The notes beneath the pieces are model-generated. The model was not told the DNA's origin. It saw nothing but the letters and a program-made list of their open reading frames with translations, and ran no database searches. Positions 33,501 to 38,913 of a stretch of DNA of 64,000 nt are shown here, piece by piece (within the stretch, counting starts at the first letter, position 1; each line of letters starts with the position of its first letter). The stretch lies in the NCBI GenBank assembly GCA_000226015.1, contig JH153354.1, forward strand, positions 177,080-241,079, in the 5' to 3' direction. This DNA is from Mnemiopsis leidyi (Eukaryota; Ctenophora; Tentaculata; Lobata; Bolinopsidae). The translations under genes and the position numbers were made by a program.

Positions 33501-35143
33501 NNNNNNNNNNNNNNNNNNNNNNNNNNNNNNNNNNNNNNNNNNNNNNNNNNNNNNNNNNNNNNNNNNNNNNNNNNNNNNNNNNNNNNNNNNNNNNNNNNNN
33601 NNNNNNNNNNNNNNNNNNNNNNNNNNNNNNNNNNNNNNNNNNNNNNNNNNNNNNNNNNNNNNNNNNNNNNNNNNNNNNNNNNNNNNNNNNNNNNNNNNNN
33701 NNNNNNNNNNNNNNNNNNNNNNNNNNNNNNNNNNNNNNNNNNNNNNNNNNNNNNNNNNNNNNNNNNNNNNNNNNNNNNNNNNNNNNTCTCTACCTCCTCC
33801 TCTGCTCTCTCTACCTCCTCCTCTTGCCTTCTCTCTAACCTCCTCCCTTCCTGCCATCTCTCTAACCCACCCTTCCTGCTTTTTGAATCTCACCCCTCCC
33901 TCCCCCCGTCTCCCCTTTTTCTTCTTGTCTCCCTGCATATTCCTGTACAAATCTACGAATCTAGAAGATTTACCTAATTGATCTTTGTTGATGTGAGGGG
34001 ATATCATGGTAATCTCGCGACTGGGACCTACACTTGGTAATTTGTTTTTGTCTGTAATCTTTACACCGGACACCTCTTTGCCGACACACTTTTTGCTTTT
34101 TACTTGACTATTGAGTACTGAACACTCCATACACATTACAAGCCTTACTTGTCCTCTTGCTGCTATAAAGATTGTCTTGTTCAGGTTCCTGTTTGAAGGT
34201 TTGGGGTACATAATGAGTGGTATTATCATTAGTAACGCCAGCTACATCAAGGAGATCAACAATGGTGGTCTCAAGAAAATGTGAGTTCTACATCCTTACT
34301 TGAGTAAAAAACACATCCTGACGTAACTACTCAAATTCCTTAAAAAATTCGAATCAATTTTAAATTAGTGGAATCCAGAAAAACTATACCTCTTATAAAG
34401 TGCGGTTTTCAGTTGAGACTCTGGCCTCTGACCCCCTTGTCTACTGTAACCTACACACCGCAAATTATAATTTGTTTTACTTCTCCAGGTCCCGCAACAT
34501 TCTGGCATTGCAACAGAACCTAACCAACATAACGCTTACTCACGAACTTGAGCTGGAGAGAGCTGGGTTTTACTACGAGCTTCTCTATCAGAAACCTGAG
34601 GTAACTCAAGCTTATCTACATGTACGCTTCTCGCTCTAGAACTTTAGTCATAGTCAGTAAGAGAGGTTGTTCAATAATTTTCTTGCGTTACTTTCCTTGC
34701 AAATAGAGAAAGGTTTTTTGACAAGGTTTTTCGATTTTTATTAATCGTACCTATCTTCTCATTGGTCAATCGCTGTCAGATGATACGAAAAATGTGTGAC
34801 CCTTTCCCAAAAACACGTTACTCAATTACTCTCGTGAGTTAAAATGCGGACATATCAAACGGAAACACAGTTAAGAACTATTAACCTAAAAAAGATCTTA
34901 TCAACTGACAATACTGCATTGCAGGAGATACTGAGGAACATTGTAGAGCAGCAGAAGCGGTTCACCAAATCAGAGTACGTGGAGCTGATCCAACTGTACT
35001 ACCGGAGCAACCGCCACAGCAAGAACAACAACAAACGCTCCGAGAAACAACTGAACCTCCACCTCGTCAAGCTGAACGAGATCATGGAGAACGAGTCGGA
35101 GAGCAGCGGCGAGGAGAAGTCTAACGGGGTGGACTTGTGTTGA
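9548..35143 (+). CDS. EXOC4: Exocyst complex component 4 (Sec8), multi-exon
   Basis: Subunit of the exocyst, the eight-protein complex that tethers secretory vesicles to the plasma membrane. Exons: 9548-9707, 10016-10078, 10430-10568, 10856-10944, 11291-11367, 11555-11645, 12317-12462, 12703-12876, 13004-13090, 13367-13547, 13766-13920, 14172-14275 (or from 14193), 14602-14705, 14885-14952, 15121-15259, 15520-15604, 15700-15794, 16583-16719, 17166-17333, one not found, 34185-34280, 34489-34600, 34925-35143. All junctions are GT-AG and phases agree. Matches to animal Sec8: KIKSCKEKIDRCKTSLQC (N-terminal coiled coil), SLFSFESS, LYLEIRVQCYYHL, FEGLGYIMSG, LALQQNLTNITLTHELELE. About 900 residues are visible against about 970 in vertebrates. 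An in-frame TGA just before the ATG fixes the start unless an upstream exon exists. The ~45 residues expected between 17333 and 34185 are probably in the N gap. The C-terminus ends in a Ser/Glu-rich tail. Confidence 0.93.
11524..11569 (+). repeat. Duplicated splice acceptor at EXOC4 exon 6
   Basis: ACAGACGTTACATTTAG at 11524-11540 is repeated as TCAGACGTTACATTTAG at 11551-11567, where it forms the acceptor and first bases of exon 6. The upstream copy is an intact AG acceptor 27 bases away, so using it would add nine codons in frame. Those codons hold a stop (TTA GAC GTT AAT frame should be checked). Confidence 0.6.
11741..12310. mobile_element. Putative MITE bracketed by a 24-base direct repeat
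   Basis: GGCAAGGTACATGAACCATC plus TTAA at 11741-11764 recurs with one mismatch at 12287-12310, just before the acceptor of EXOC4 exon 7. Between them the DNA is full of AGTGACA / TGTCACT in both orientations (for example 11805-11890 and 12145-12265), so the two halves are loosely inverted. It looks like a non-autonomous element, but 24 bases is long for a target-site duplication; a local duplication that captured the element is the alternative. Confidence 0.45.
12500..12675 (-). mobile_element. tRNA-derived SINE, inverted, in an EXOC4 intron
   Basis: Reverse complement of the SINE at 50057: GGGAATTGAATCCC holds the inverted B box, CATTCGCCTGAGTCGACCGA matches the body, and CACCAACCC the inverted 5' end. 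It lies between exons 7 and 8 of EXOC4, antisense to the gene. Confidence 0.75.
13555..13705 (+). repeat. Degenerate tandem repeat (TTACTAGGATACTAGG)
   Basis: Repeated GGTTACTAGGATAC and GGTCATTTTTAGCGGTT blocks follow the donor of EXOC4 exon 10 (GGTCATTTTTAGCGG is itself the exon edge). The donor-adjacent sequence has therefore been multiplied into the intron. Confidence 0.6.
14469..14565 (+). repeat. 18-base tandem repeat (GTAGAGCTGTATATATTT)
   Basis: About five copies in the intron between EXOC4 exons 12 and 13. They create open frames on both strands (ELYIFV / YKYIQL repeats) that are not genes. Confidence 0.8.
15936..16435 (+). CDS. Possible alternative last exon of EXOC4 (Ser-rich tail)
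   Basis: A strong acceptor (TTTCACTATTTCAG) at 15935 opens a frame that joins exon 17 (ends 15794, phase 1) without a break and runs 166 codons to TAG at 16435. If used, it would give a truncated EXOC4 ending in a Ser/Thr-rich, low-complexity tail with three in-frame copies of a MTSPRSS-like heptad at about 16040-16100, then VRHVTFGEDSDVTSPE and YTSYSSCEIRIL. A truncated product would lack the C-terminal quarter of the protein. Internal ATG at 15995 means a separate small gene is also possible. No AATAAA was found just downstream. The codon phase match to exon 17 has a one-in-three chance of being accidental, so this is a hypothesis. Confidence 0.45.
16742..16974. mobile_element. Palindromic MITE-like element with telomere-like core
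   Basis: TCCTGCCCCAGAACATCGTG (then CCCCA) at about 16760-16784 is exactly inverted at about 16930-16954; the arms extend further with mismatches (CGGAAATTTTGCCC against GGGCTAAATTTCCG; CCATTTTGGG against CCCCCATTTTG). The centre, 16826-16865, is a run of CCCTAA units with variants. It sits in the EXOC4 intron after exon 18. The form is that of a foldback element; the telomeric core could come from telomere repair or be part of the element. Confidence 0.65.
17334..18650. other. Start of the 16.9 kb EXOC4 intron; GPCR 1 upstream region
   Basis: No coding exon recognised. It includes a purine-rich AGAGAGAGAGG stretch near 17920-17980. A TTTATTTCTATAG acceptor-like sequence about 30 bases before the GPCR 1 start hints at a spliced 5' UTR. 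Confidence 0.45.
18651..19610 (+). CDS. Rhodopsin-like GPCR, array member 1
   Basis: 319-residue intronless seven-transmembrane protein. TM1 (about residues 30-55) carries IGIVLNPFIIAY; TM2 (about 64-88) carries LLVSSMDLFKSLYFPLVL with the class A Asp (D2.50); TM3 ends AARCLSITHPL in place of the DRY box, keeping the Arg; intracellular loop 3 has the family signature SDTASSDVSRDNVRKGI; TM7 ends NSVTFLIICSSF in place of NPxxY. The Cys pair that normally links TM3 to extracellular loop 2 is not apparent. The first 100 residues are nearly identical to the other array members. Ligand unknown. It lies within the EXOC4 intron on the same strand. Confidence 0.88.
   Translation: MAIFGSVTMINETSGKIESLREGNNWDVFLNYFLAVLFIFCFVIGIVLNPFIIAYHAQQKRTFAKVLFLLVSSMDLFKSLYFPLVLIPKLLSPLSPDDLYYTKDFKSISWTAYFNSFFLYLVMFELDVLVVLSAARCLSITHPLSLSGKRNIFFSFILMLSLLTHICLPMMIFLDEFVYLRVIDAVVVQNETYSILGMFSMFGWSCLSISAGLYFLVKTILYMQNSDTASSDVSRDNVRKGIISLIAMSVCNVVVILSNVAHNIALFYMKRNNWTSHSTVLDYIQFENVYFIPLVQSTYNSVTFLIICSSFQDFLRTLI
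19640..19762 (+). pseudogene. GPCR fragment (TM3-TM4 region)
   Basis: GGTATCACTCACCCTCTTTC, TTCATCGGGAAAAATAAATA and ACACATATGTTTGCC match GPCR 1 at about 19063-19157 (TM3 end to TM4), with frame-breaking changes. It begins 30 bases after the stop of GPCR 1, so it is probably a local partial duplication or the remains of a deleted array member. Confidence 0.7.
19890..19978 (+). repeat. Short tandem repeat (AAATAAGTAATAACTATC)
   Basis: Two to three imperfect copies of an 18-20-base unit between GPCR 1 and GPCR 2. The antisense frame over it (YDSYYLF repeats) is not a gene. Confidence 0.6.
20313..21308 (+). CDS. Rhodopsin-like GPCR, array member 2
   Basis: 331 residues, intronless. It shares the near-identical block from REGNNWDVFLNYF to VPKLLSPLG with the other copies, then diverges: TM3 ends SISRYFSISRPL, loop 3 is SDTASSETSDASVRRGIVSL, TM7 holds NSVSFLAISLSFKNF and the tail is basic (RQKKRR). 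The N-terminus differs from copies 3 and 4 (ASVVRFNDTELI). ATG at 20313 gives the MAIFG start common to all members. Same strand and intron as its paralogues. Confidence 0.88.
   Translation: MAIFGKASVVRFNDTELILREGNNWDVFLNYFFAVLFIFSFVIGIVLNPFIIAYHAQQKRTFAKVLFLLVSFMDLFKSVYFPLVLVPKLLSPLGENDFFYIYDYNWIPKIAYVNSVVVPLFWVETEILVVLSISRYFSISRPLEVAPKRNTALLLLIIFSALYWSTSFIPTYVQKHIYYRIIYQVVSRDAGSEASMSVWFVKSSVRCFILITGCTFTALTIIHLKKSDTASSETSDASVRRGIVSLLAISVFNVLVLVLVILQNVVLFFMSKSRWQIHSTGYDFVIFLIAYCISLVQSTFNSVSFLAISLSFKNFLKDWIRQKKRRIFQSY
21309..22229. other. Intergenic, no gene seen
   Basis: Contains a poly-C run near 21539-21552 and short AT-rich repeats (TATTATGTATTAACTAT twice near 21650, GTATTATGATTATCTA twice near 21730). 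Nothing coding. Confidence 0.5.
22230..22880 (+). pseudogene. Decayed non-LTR retrotransposon reverse transcriptase
   Basis: Pieces of a LINE ORF2 appear in order with frameshifts and stops: YKLKLNADKTEALIAHQKK (22235-22300), the motif after the YxDD box; VSKLKSLGVKF (about 22370-22402); SYCAGLFHGLNFLINRQQKV (about 22545-22605); and RVGNALSYELR near 22790-22825. The order matches Jockey/CR1-type elements. It is clearly dead and lies between GPCR 2 and GPCR 3. Confidence 0.75.
23095..23790 (+). repeat. Duplicated flank, copy 1 (upstream of GPCR 3)
   Basis: Matches 26975-27345, upstream of GPCR 4, in the same order: AAAGACAC...TTACAGA against AAGACACAGAGTACAGG, GTTGTTAAAG, CACGTGACACAGCATTAGAA against CACGTGACGCAGCATCAGAA, TTGATTGCTCC against TTGATAGCTCC, GCACGTGCAGT, and GAGGCCGAT. 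GPCR 3 and 4 therefore arose by duplication of a unit that included their 5' flank, although the spacing to each gene now differs. Confidence 0.7.
23200..23305 (+). repeat. 15-base tandem repeat with CACGTG cores
   Basis: About seven copies of ACGTGCTACAAACAC (first copies read ACGTGCTGGAAACAC). Each junction forms CACACGTGCT, with an E-box palindrome CACGTG. The duplicated flank near 27060 has only one or two copies (CACACGTGTTGGAAAACAAA), so the array expanded after duplication. A role in transcription is only a guess. Confidence 0.75.
23791..24235. other. Intergenic, no gene seen
   Basis: AT-rich sequence with a direct repeat of ACAATACTTTATTAATAAATT near 23873 and 23919. Nothing coding. 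Confidence 0.5.
24236..24735 (+). repeat. 59-base tandem repeat with splice-acceptor-like ends
   Basis: Eight or so units, each containing TTGTTGCACC and TACTTTCTTTCTTCAG followed by (A/G)CTTCCCAT. Every unit thus ends in a pyrimidine tract plus CAG, which resembles a 3' splice site. It lies 170 bases upstream of GPCR 3. Reading frames over it are artefacts. Confidence 0.8.
24903..25943 (+). CDS. Rhodopsin-like GPCR, array member 3
   Basis: 346 residues, intronless. The first ~82 codons are identical in protein to member 4 (one silent change in the DNA), including the extracellular N-terminus TPYEGQMFEYVLREGNNW, TM1 and TM2. TM3 ends SIVRYSSVVNPL; loop 3 is SDTASSDSSRMNIRRGIVSL; TM7 holds NAVSFFVICSAF. 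Divergence from member 4 rises sharply after the LSPLGE segment. Ligand unknown; variation lies mainly in TM3 to TM7 and the extracellular loops. Confidence 0.88.
   Translation: MAIFGKAVVLTPYEGQMFEYVLREGNNWDVFLNYFFAVLFIFCFVIGIVLNPFIIAYHAQQKRTFAKVLFLLVSSMDLFKSLYFPLVLVPKLLSPLGEEDYYLNEDLAMVSWTAYANNFVMPLSMLEMHVLVILSIVRYSSVVNPLSSKRVMNMVLSSILLFSLIFVIIPACLPFLHERIVYMRIMDSMVVNDEVYVDKVVTPMAYAAFGSYCLSLLMGGTYTFLTIKYLKNSDTASSDSSRMNIRRGIVSLVAMNVFNILAIIFSLGHAFVYSISHNSAEWVFSTTFDFFQLANLYFFPVIQSAFNAVSFFVICSAFRIYVRKLLCKRTVSLNLSFNRTPIATSN
25944..26974. other. Intergenic, no gene seen
   Basis: AT-rich, with TTTCTGACGCA twice near 26268. No recognised gene; the small frames have no domain. AATAAA-like signals near 26862 are over 900 bases from GPCR 3 and may not belong to it. 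Confidence 0.5.
26975..27345 (+). repeat. Duplicated flank, copy 2 (upstream of GPCR 4)
   Basis: Partner of 23095-23790 (matching blocks listed there). It is shorter because the 15-base array and the 59-base satellite seen before GPCR 3 are missing or reduced here. Confidence 0.7.
27497..28531 (+). CDS. Rhodopsin-like GPCR, array member 4
   Basis: 344 residues from the ATG that gives the family start MAIFG; an in-frame ATG at 27410 would add 29 residues unlike any paralogue and is not preferred. TM2 reads SSMDLFKCLYFP; TM3 ends SIVRYSSVANPL; loop 3 is ADTASSEASKNNVRKGIISL; TM7 holds NAVSFCLICSSF. Only about three base differences from member 3 in the first ~290 bases, then roughly paralogue-level divergence. 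An AATAAA lies 82 bases after the stop. Confidence 0.88.
   Translation: MAIFGKAVVLTPYEGQMFEYVLREGNNWDVFLNYFFAVLFIFCFVIGIVLNPFIIAYHAQQKRTFAKVLFLLVSSMDLFKCLYFPLVLVPKLLSPLGEDDYYLNEDLSTVSWTAYANNFVMPLSMFEIDVLVILSIVRYSSVANPLSSKRVMNIILTAILTFDIMLNVVGGCLPFFYEPIVYERVIDMLVCIDELFISNIFLPLSYSLFAGKIIFLLIGGVFTILTIIYLKSADTASSEASKNNVRKGIISLVAMCLFNILVILFNIIHGITFYILASDGWSNPTTTSDASQFANLYLIHVIQSVFNAVSFCLICSSFKNFAINLSRRQAVNLDCSANRITSAT
28613..28618 (+). promoter_or_regulatory. Candidate polyadenylation signal of GPCR 4
   Basis: AATAAA 82 bases downstream of the GPCR 4 stop codon. Position is typical for a short 3' UTR; no transcript evidence here. Confidence 0.5.
28619..30050. other. Intergenic with A-rich / T-rich foldback repeats
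   Basis: Two blocks (29050-29180 and 29285-29385) share TTTTGTTT(A)GGT, GAAGTGATTTTTTGAA and runs of AAAACAAAAAA; a third copy is at 31990-32075 (TTTAGGTGGAAGTGAAATTT, then GAAAAAAAGAACGAAAAAAA). T-rich left and A-rich right sides allow hairpins. No gene recognised. Confidence 0.5.
30400..30467. mobile_element. Small insertion flanked by GATCAGCA
   Basis: GATCAGCA occurs at 30400-30407 and 30460-30467 and encloses about 52 bases with the family E motifs CTTCGCGGCAGCAGG and GGCAACGTC. An 8-base direct repeat around a known repeat piece is what a transposition target duplication looks like. Without the insertion the flanking frame reads through. Confidence 0.5.
30474..31229. mobile_element. 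Non-autonomous hAT-type DNA transposon (MITE)
   Basis: Perfect 23-base terminal inverted repeats: CAGAGGCAACATTTAAGTGC (then GGT) at 30474-30496 and the reverse complement ending at 31229. Both sides carry the 8-base target duplication CAAGGGAA (30466-30473 and 31230-31237). An 8-base duplication with ends beginning CAG is diagnostic of the hAT superfamily. Ends are rich in TGCGG motifs (possible transposase sites); the middle (about 30775-31045) has some seven degenerate copies of a ~30-base unit with GACGAAAACGTC. No transposase is encoded. Confidence 0.9.
31621..32128. other. Non-coding, with poly-C tract
   Basis: No gene recognised. It holds the third A-rich foldback copy (31990-32075) and a poly-C tract at about 32082-32104. 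Confidence 0.5.
32129..32275 (+). repeat. 49-base tandem repeat, 3 copies
   Basis: GTATAAATGTGTCGATGTTT, then CAGCAAGAGTACAAAGTAGA and a short linker, three times with period 49. It is followed at 32278-32308 by four to five copies of the hexamer AGAATT. Confidence 0.85.
32659..32868 (-). pseudogene. 3' end of a LINE ORF2 (Cys/His end)
   Basis: On the minus strand the frame entering from the N gap reads DPIVEDERHVLVTCPAYHHL, the DExH-x(3)-C-P-x-Y-x(3)-R motif found near the C-terminus of many LINE reverse-transcriptase proteins, and stops at about 32659. The rest of the element may be within the gap, which could explain why the gap did not assemble. Confidence 0.65.
32869..33786. other. Assembly gap (918 N)
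   Basis: Unknown sequence. A LINE end enters it from the left and a CT-rich microsatellite borders it on the right. The EXOC4 exon expected between 17333 and 34185 may be here. Confidence 0.99.
33787..33950 (+). repeat. Pyrimidine-rich low-complexity tract
   Basis: CTCTACCTCCTCCTCTGCTC-like repeats. The long frames through this and the N gap on both strands are artefacts. Confidence 0.8.
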
Positions 35144-36596
35144 ACTGTCAAGTGACCTGATGCCACGTGACCTGATGCCACGTGATTTGTTGTGAAAAGG
35201 AGTCATGTGATTTTTTGTGAAACAATTTGTGGAAATTAATGGAAGGTTTAAATGGAAAGGGGACAGAAAAGTTTCACTTTTAGTACATGATACAGTAATC
35301 GATCGGACTGACGGACCATCTTATTGCACTTGCGGTATTGATAGCCGTAGCGTGTTTAAATTCCCCGTAGCGTGTTTAAATTCCCCGATTACGTTAAATA
35401 GCCCTTTGCGTTACTCCAAGGGAAGATATGACAACTAACGGTGCTGATAGGAATTGACAAAATAGTTTCGATATTCCTATGTCTATAAATCTATTTAGTT
35501 GAGTAAACCTGCCTGGCGCCAGTGCTATATCACGCGCCTGTGGAAAATCCAAGTATATTTGCAGTGTCATTAATGTTTCGAGACAACCCGCATGACGTAT
35601 GGTAAAAACAGAAATACAAGGAGTTTTGATAATTCTGGCGAAAAACCATATATTCCTTCCATGTAGCGGCAAATCGTTTTATAAGCCTTAATCTATTACT
35701 CGTCGATGTGATAATTGAAATTCGGTGACGGGTTCAGACTTTCACTTAACTTAAATAAGGGTTTAGACATACTTTCACTCGAAAAATTGTAAGGTATACG
35801 GTAAGGGATTGCGTAAGGGCATTGTACTTGTAGTAGCCTCACGTTGCGGCACCACGCCAGGCCAGACAACGGGAGTGAGACTGAGAGCTCAAAAACAAAT
35901 AGTTCAGTTTGAGTTAGGTATAGCGGCGCGCCGGCGAGTGATGTAATACAAGCCCCTGCCTGGCCATAAATAAGAATGCAAGGGAACCCTTTAAGTTTGA
36001 TACTTGGTACGAATGTCGTGCTTTTATTCTAATATCCTACATTTTGATTGAACAGAACAATGTTAAAAGATACTTTCATTTTTTGTCTTAAAACGCGAAC
36101 TAATATAAATGAGCTTCGTAATCGTATTGCGGGTTATAATTATCATTATGCACAAACTAAATTTTATGTTACTGCGACAAATACTTGTGTTTTATAGTTT
36201 ATTGATATGGATGCAACTGTGCTTTTGATAAATTTTAGCTGAATATTTGATGATTGGTAAAAGCAGACTGCACATTGTTTTTAATTGGGATGTCTTTACT
36301 TTGTCTGTAGACGTATAGTTATTTACTTGTAAACTAATTGATGTGAATACAAATCTTGCAATATTCTTCCAAATTAAAACATGACTTAATTATTGAATTT
36401 GCGATGGTCAAAAACGAGGAGAAATATAATGTATAAGGGTAATACAAATGTATGATTATGTCAATCTTAGTGAGAATGTCTTAGAGGCAGTCAGAGTGCT
36501 TTTACCCCCCCCCCCCCCCCCCCTCCTCTCTCTGTTATCATTTGTCAACTTGACTAAAACCCACATGATGACATAATCACAGTAAGTACCCCCCAG
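35144..36596. other. EXOC4 3' flank, no gene seen
   Basis: GACCTGATGCCACGTG is doubled just after the stop (35154-35183) and GCGTGTTTAAATTCCCC is doubled at 35350-35388. A family E piece is near 35838-35880, and a poly-C tract is at 36506-36522. No canonical AATAAA was found close to the EXOC4 stop. Confidence 0.5.
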
Positions 36597-36676
36597 CTTG
36601 ACGAGATTATATCCGTCAATTGTTCTAACGAAACCGTCCAGCTTTGAGCTGCGATAGTCTGGTATCACCGCAACAA
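36597..36676 (-). repeat. Dispersed repeat, family B (inverted)
   Basis: CTTGACGAGATTATATCCGT through GGTATCACCGCAACAAC, an inverted and diverged copy of 1398-1475. Confidence 0.6.
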
Positions 36677-36795
36677 CCCCCCCCCCCCAGCGTAAAAGCA
36701 AAATAGCAAAATCTGCTTTATTTTGATCATGAATTCAGTTCAAACATGGTTTCCGCCAGATTTCGGTTTAACCGAGATAGTTTTTTATTCACTTT

Positions 36796-36872
36796 GTACG
36801 GCAGCGCGCACCCTCCTGTCATTATATTCCCTATTGGCTTCGAATGAGGGTCGGAAAAAGTCAGACAATATT
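36796..36872 (-). repeat. Dispersed repeat, family C (inverted)
   Basis: TTGTACGGCAGCGCGCACCC, TCCTGTCATTATATTCCC and TTCGAATGAGGGTCGGA match the inverted half at 1740-1806 and the complement of 700-760. Confidence 0.6.
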
Positions 36873-37462
36873 TACTTTATGGTTGGTTTTAAAAATTGAA
36901 AATTCTCTAAATTATTTTGGGAAAAAGTATGGTTAAATCCTGAATATCCACTATCGCTAAAAAGTATTTGAATTCTCGGTGACGACATCACTGGCCAAAC
37001 AACCCTCCTCTTAATCATTTCGGAACCCCCCCCCTGCTTCGTCGATGACGTCATTTGTGAAAGACCCATAATTTTGGATCATTTTCCCAATCGTACTTCT
37101 TTGACCTATGTTATAATAATGTGGGGGCACCTGCAGCGTATTACTATTCATTCATTACAAGACGTATAAAAGGAGTGCAGTCTGAATTAGCTGTCGAATG
37201 AAATTGGTTTTTGCTATCAGATATCTTCCTCTACAGACTACGAGTACGATCGAGTAGAGGGGTTCTCTATGAAGTCCCATGGTAATGAGCCTTACCTCTT
37301 ATAGCAGTTGTTATTTCTTTATTTGTCTCATCTTAATAAATTATTAGAGAGGGGATCCAGGAGAGGGTCTTGCAATCCAAAAAGCTCTAAATCTAATTTC
37401 GGACTGGTTTCTTCGATATTTTGGTTAGTTTCTGTTTTTGCGTTTTTTGCTTTGTTGGCGTT
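36873..37462. other. Non-coding stretch
   Basis: AT-rich sequence with a short C-tract near 37026. No gene recognised. Confidence 0.5.
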
Positions 37463-37650
37463 ATCGCGGTGATACCCGACTCACGCAGCTAAAGCTGAAC
37501 GAGATATCGTTTCGTTAGAACGGTAGACGGATATAATCTCGTCAATGTTGGCGTTGCTAGACGAGATGATATCCGTCTAATGTCCTAACGAAACTTGCTG
37601 CTCTCGCCAGGAGAGCAGCAAGCTGCGAGTCGGGTTACACCTCGACGACC
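37463..37650. repeat. Two family B repeats head to head
   Basis: A direct copy (37463-37545) and an inverted copy (37558-37650) meet at GTCAATGTTGGCGTTGCTAG, so a ~185-base hairpin is possible. The inverted copy has a further small palindrome, TTGCTGCTCTCGCCAGGAGA followed by GCAGCAA. Confidence 0.65.
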
Positions 37651-37857
37651 TTTTGCATGTTTTCATACATCATAGGTTTTACAGCTCATCAGTATCTGCT
37701 CCCTCTGCTTTCCTGCCCGATTCTAATAGTATCTCTATACTTATAGTACGCGGTCCCTCTGTAACTGTAAGTGTAAGTTTTATAGTGCTCTATTTTTTGC
37801 TCTATCCAGAACCCTTAATTTGCGCCTGGTTAGGTGAACTCTATTTAAATTTAAATT

Positions 37858-37941
37858 GTCGCGGTGACATGATACCCGACTCACGCAGCTAAACGGTAAA
37901 CGGATATAGAACGGTAAACGGATATAATTATAATCTCGTCA
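37858..37941 (+). repeat. Dispersed repeat, family B
   Basis: GTCGCGGTGACATGATACCC to ATAATCTCGTCAA, with ACGGTAAACGGATATA doubled inside. Confidence 0.6.
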
Positions 37942-38239
37942 AATCCGATCAGCAACAATAAACAAAGACTGAGGTCCGGCCCTGCAGTAGACTCGTTTAG
38001 AAACTAAAATATTGTTGAATGATTATATGCCAAGGCTAATCTGTTGCTCTTAGTCTTGGGGCTCAATAACAAATAACAAACAGAAAATTCAGGCTGCTAC
38101 CCGACCCGGAACACGTGGCTTTTGCTTGCCTTGCGTTGTCTGACTCTGACCTGCTGCCACGAAGCGGTGCAGCCCCCGCCCGCAAAGGGCCGCAATTGCT
38201 CTAACCAGAGCCCTTTTTGCGCGGCGTAAGCACCTGGTT

Positions 38240-38312
38240 AATACTTAAAATACTTACTACTTAAAATACTTACTACCAAAATTTAATACTTAAAATACTT
38301 ACTACCACTGCG
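38240..38312 (+). repeat. Short tandem repeat (TACTTAAAATACTTACTAC)
   Basis: Three imperfect copies beside a family C/E remnant (CTCTAACCAGAGCCC near 38200). Confidence 0.6.
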
Positions 38313-38913
38313 ACCGGTATAATCACCATTATAATTACAATTGTATGGAAAACTGGTCGTCAAATTAAATCACAAATTAACTCTTACATGATTAGACTAA
38401 CGACTTTCACAATCACAGTGACTTTAAAACTGCTTACGCACAAAAATGATTTGCGCATACAATTATCACTATTACTTTTTAGAATCACGCGGTTCCCATG
38501 GCCATGGTCTCACATTCTCACGCATTCCCAACGCGGTGCACATTATCATAAATACAAGGAAGAAGCTCAAATCACATACCTTCTTATATTGGCTACACCA
38601 CCGACTGCATGGCAGTGAGGACTGAGGTGGAGGCACCACACATTAGAGCATTAAGAAAGGCGTTAAGTCATGTGGGCTTGCCACTTTGAACAGCTTAGTG
38701 AGACTGAGAGCCTTTTAAAACTTGACAAATCTAGCCAATCATAAGCCTTTTGTCAGTAACACTCATAAAATATGTGAAACTTCGGCATGACAGCATGATA
38801 TTGAAACCGTACTAAATAACAAAAAAGACTTCCTGTAGAGAGCTTTAAGGTCAACGCCTCTTTTTGGTGGAATCAACAAAACGGAAGTAAGAAAGTTTTA
38901 TGATTGTCATGAT

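Noticed and set aside
32788-34229. Long open frames on both strands across the N gap
   Set aside because: They are open only because N codons are not stops; the visible ends are low-complexity CT repeats and EXOC4 exon sequence in another frame.
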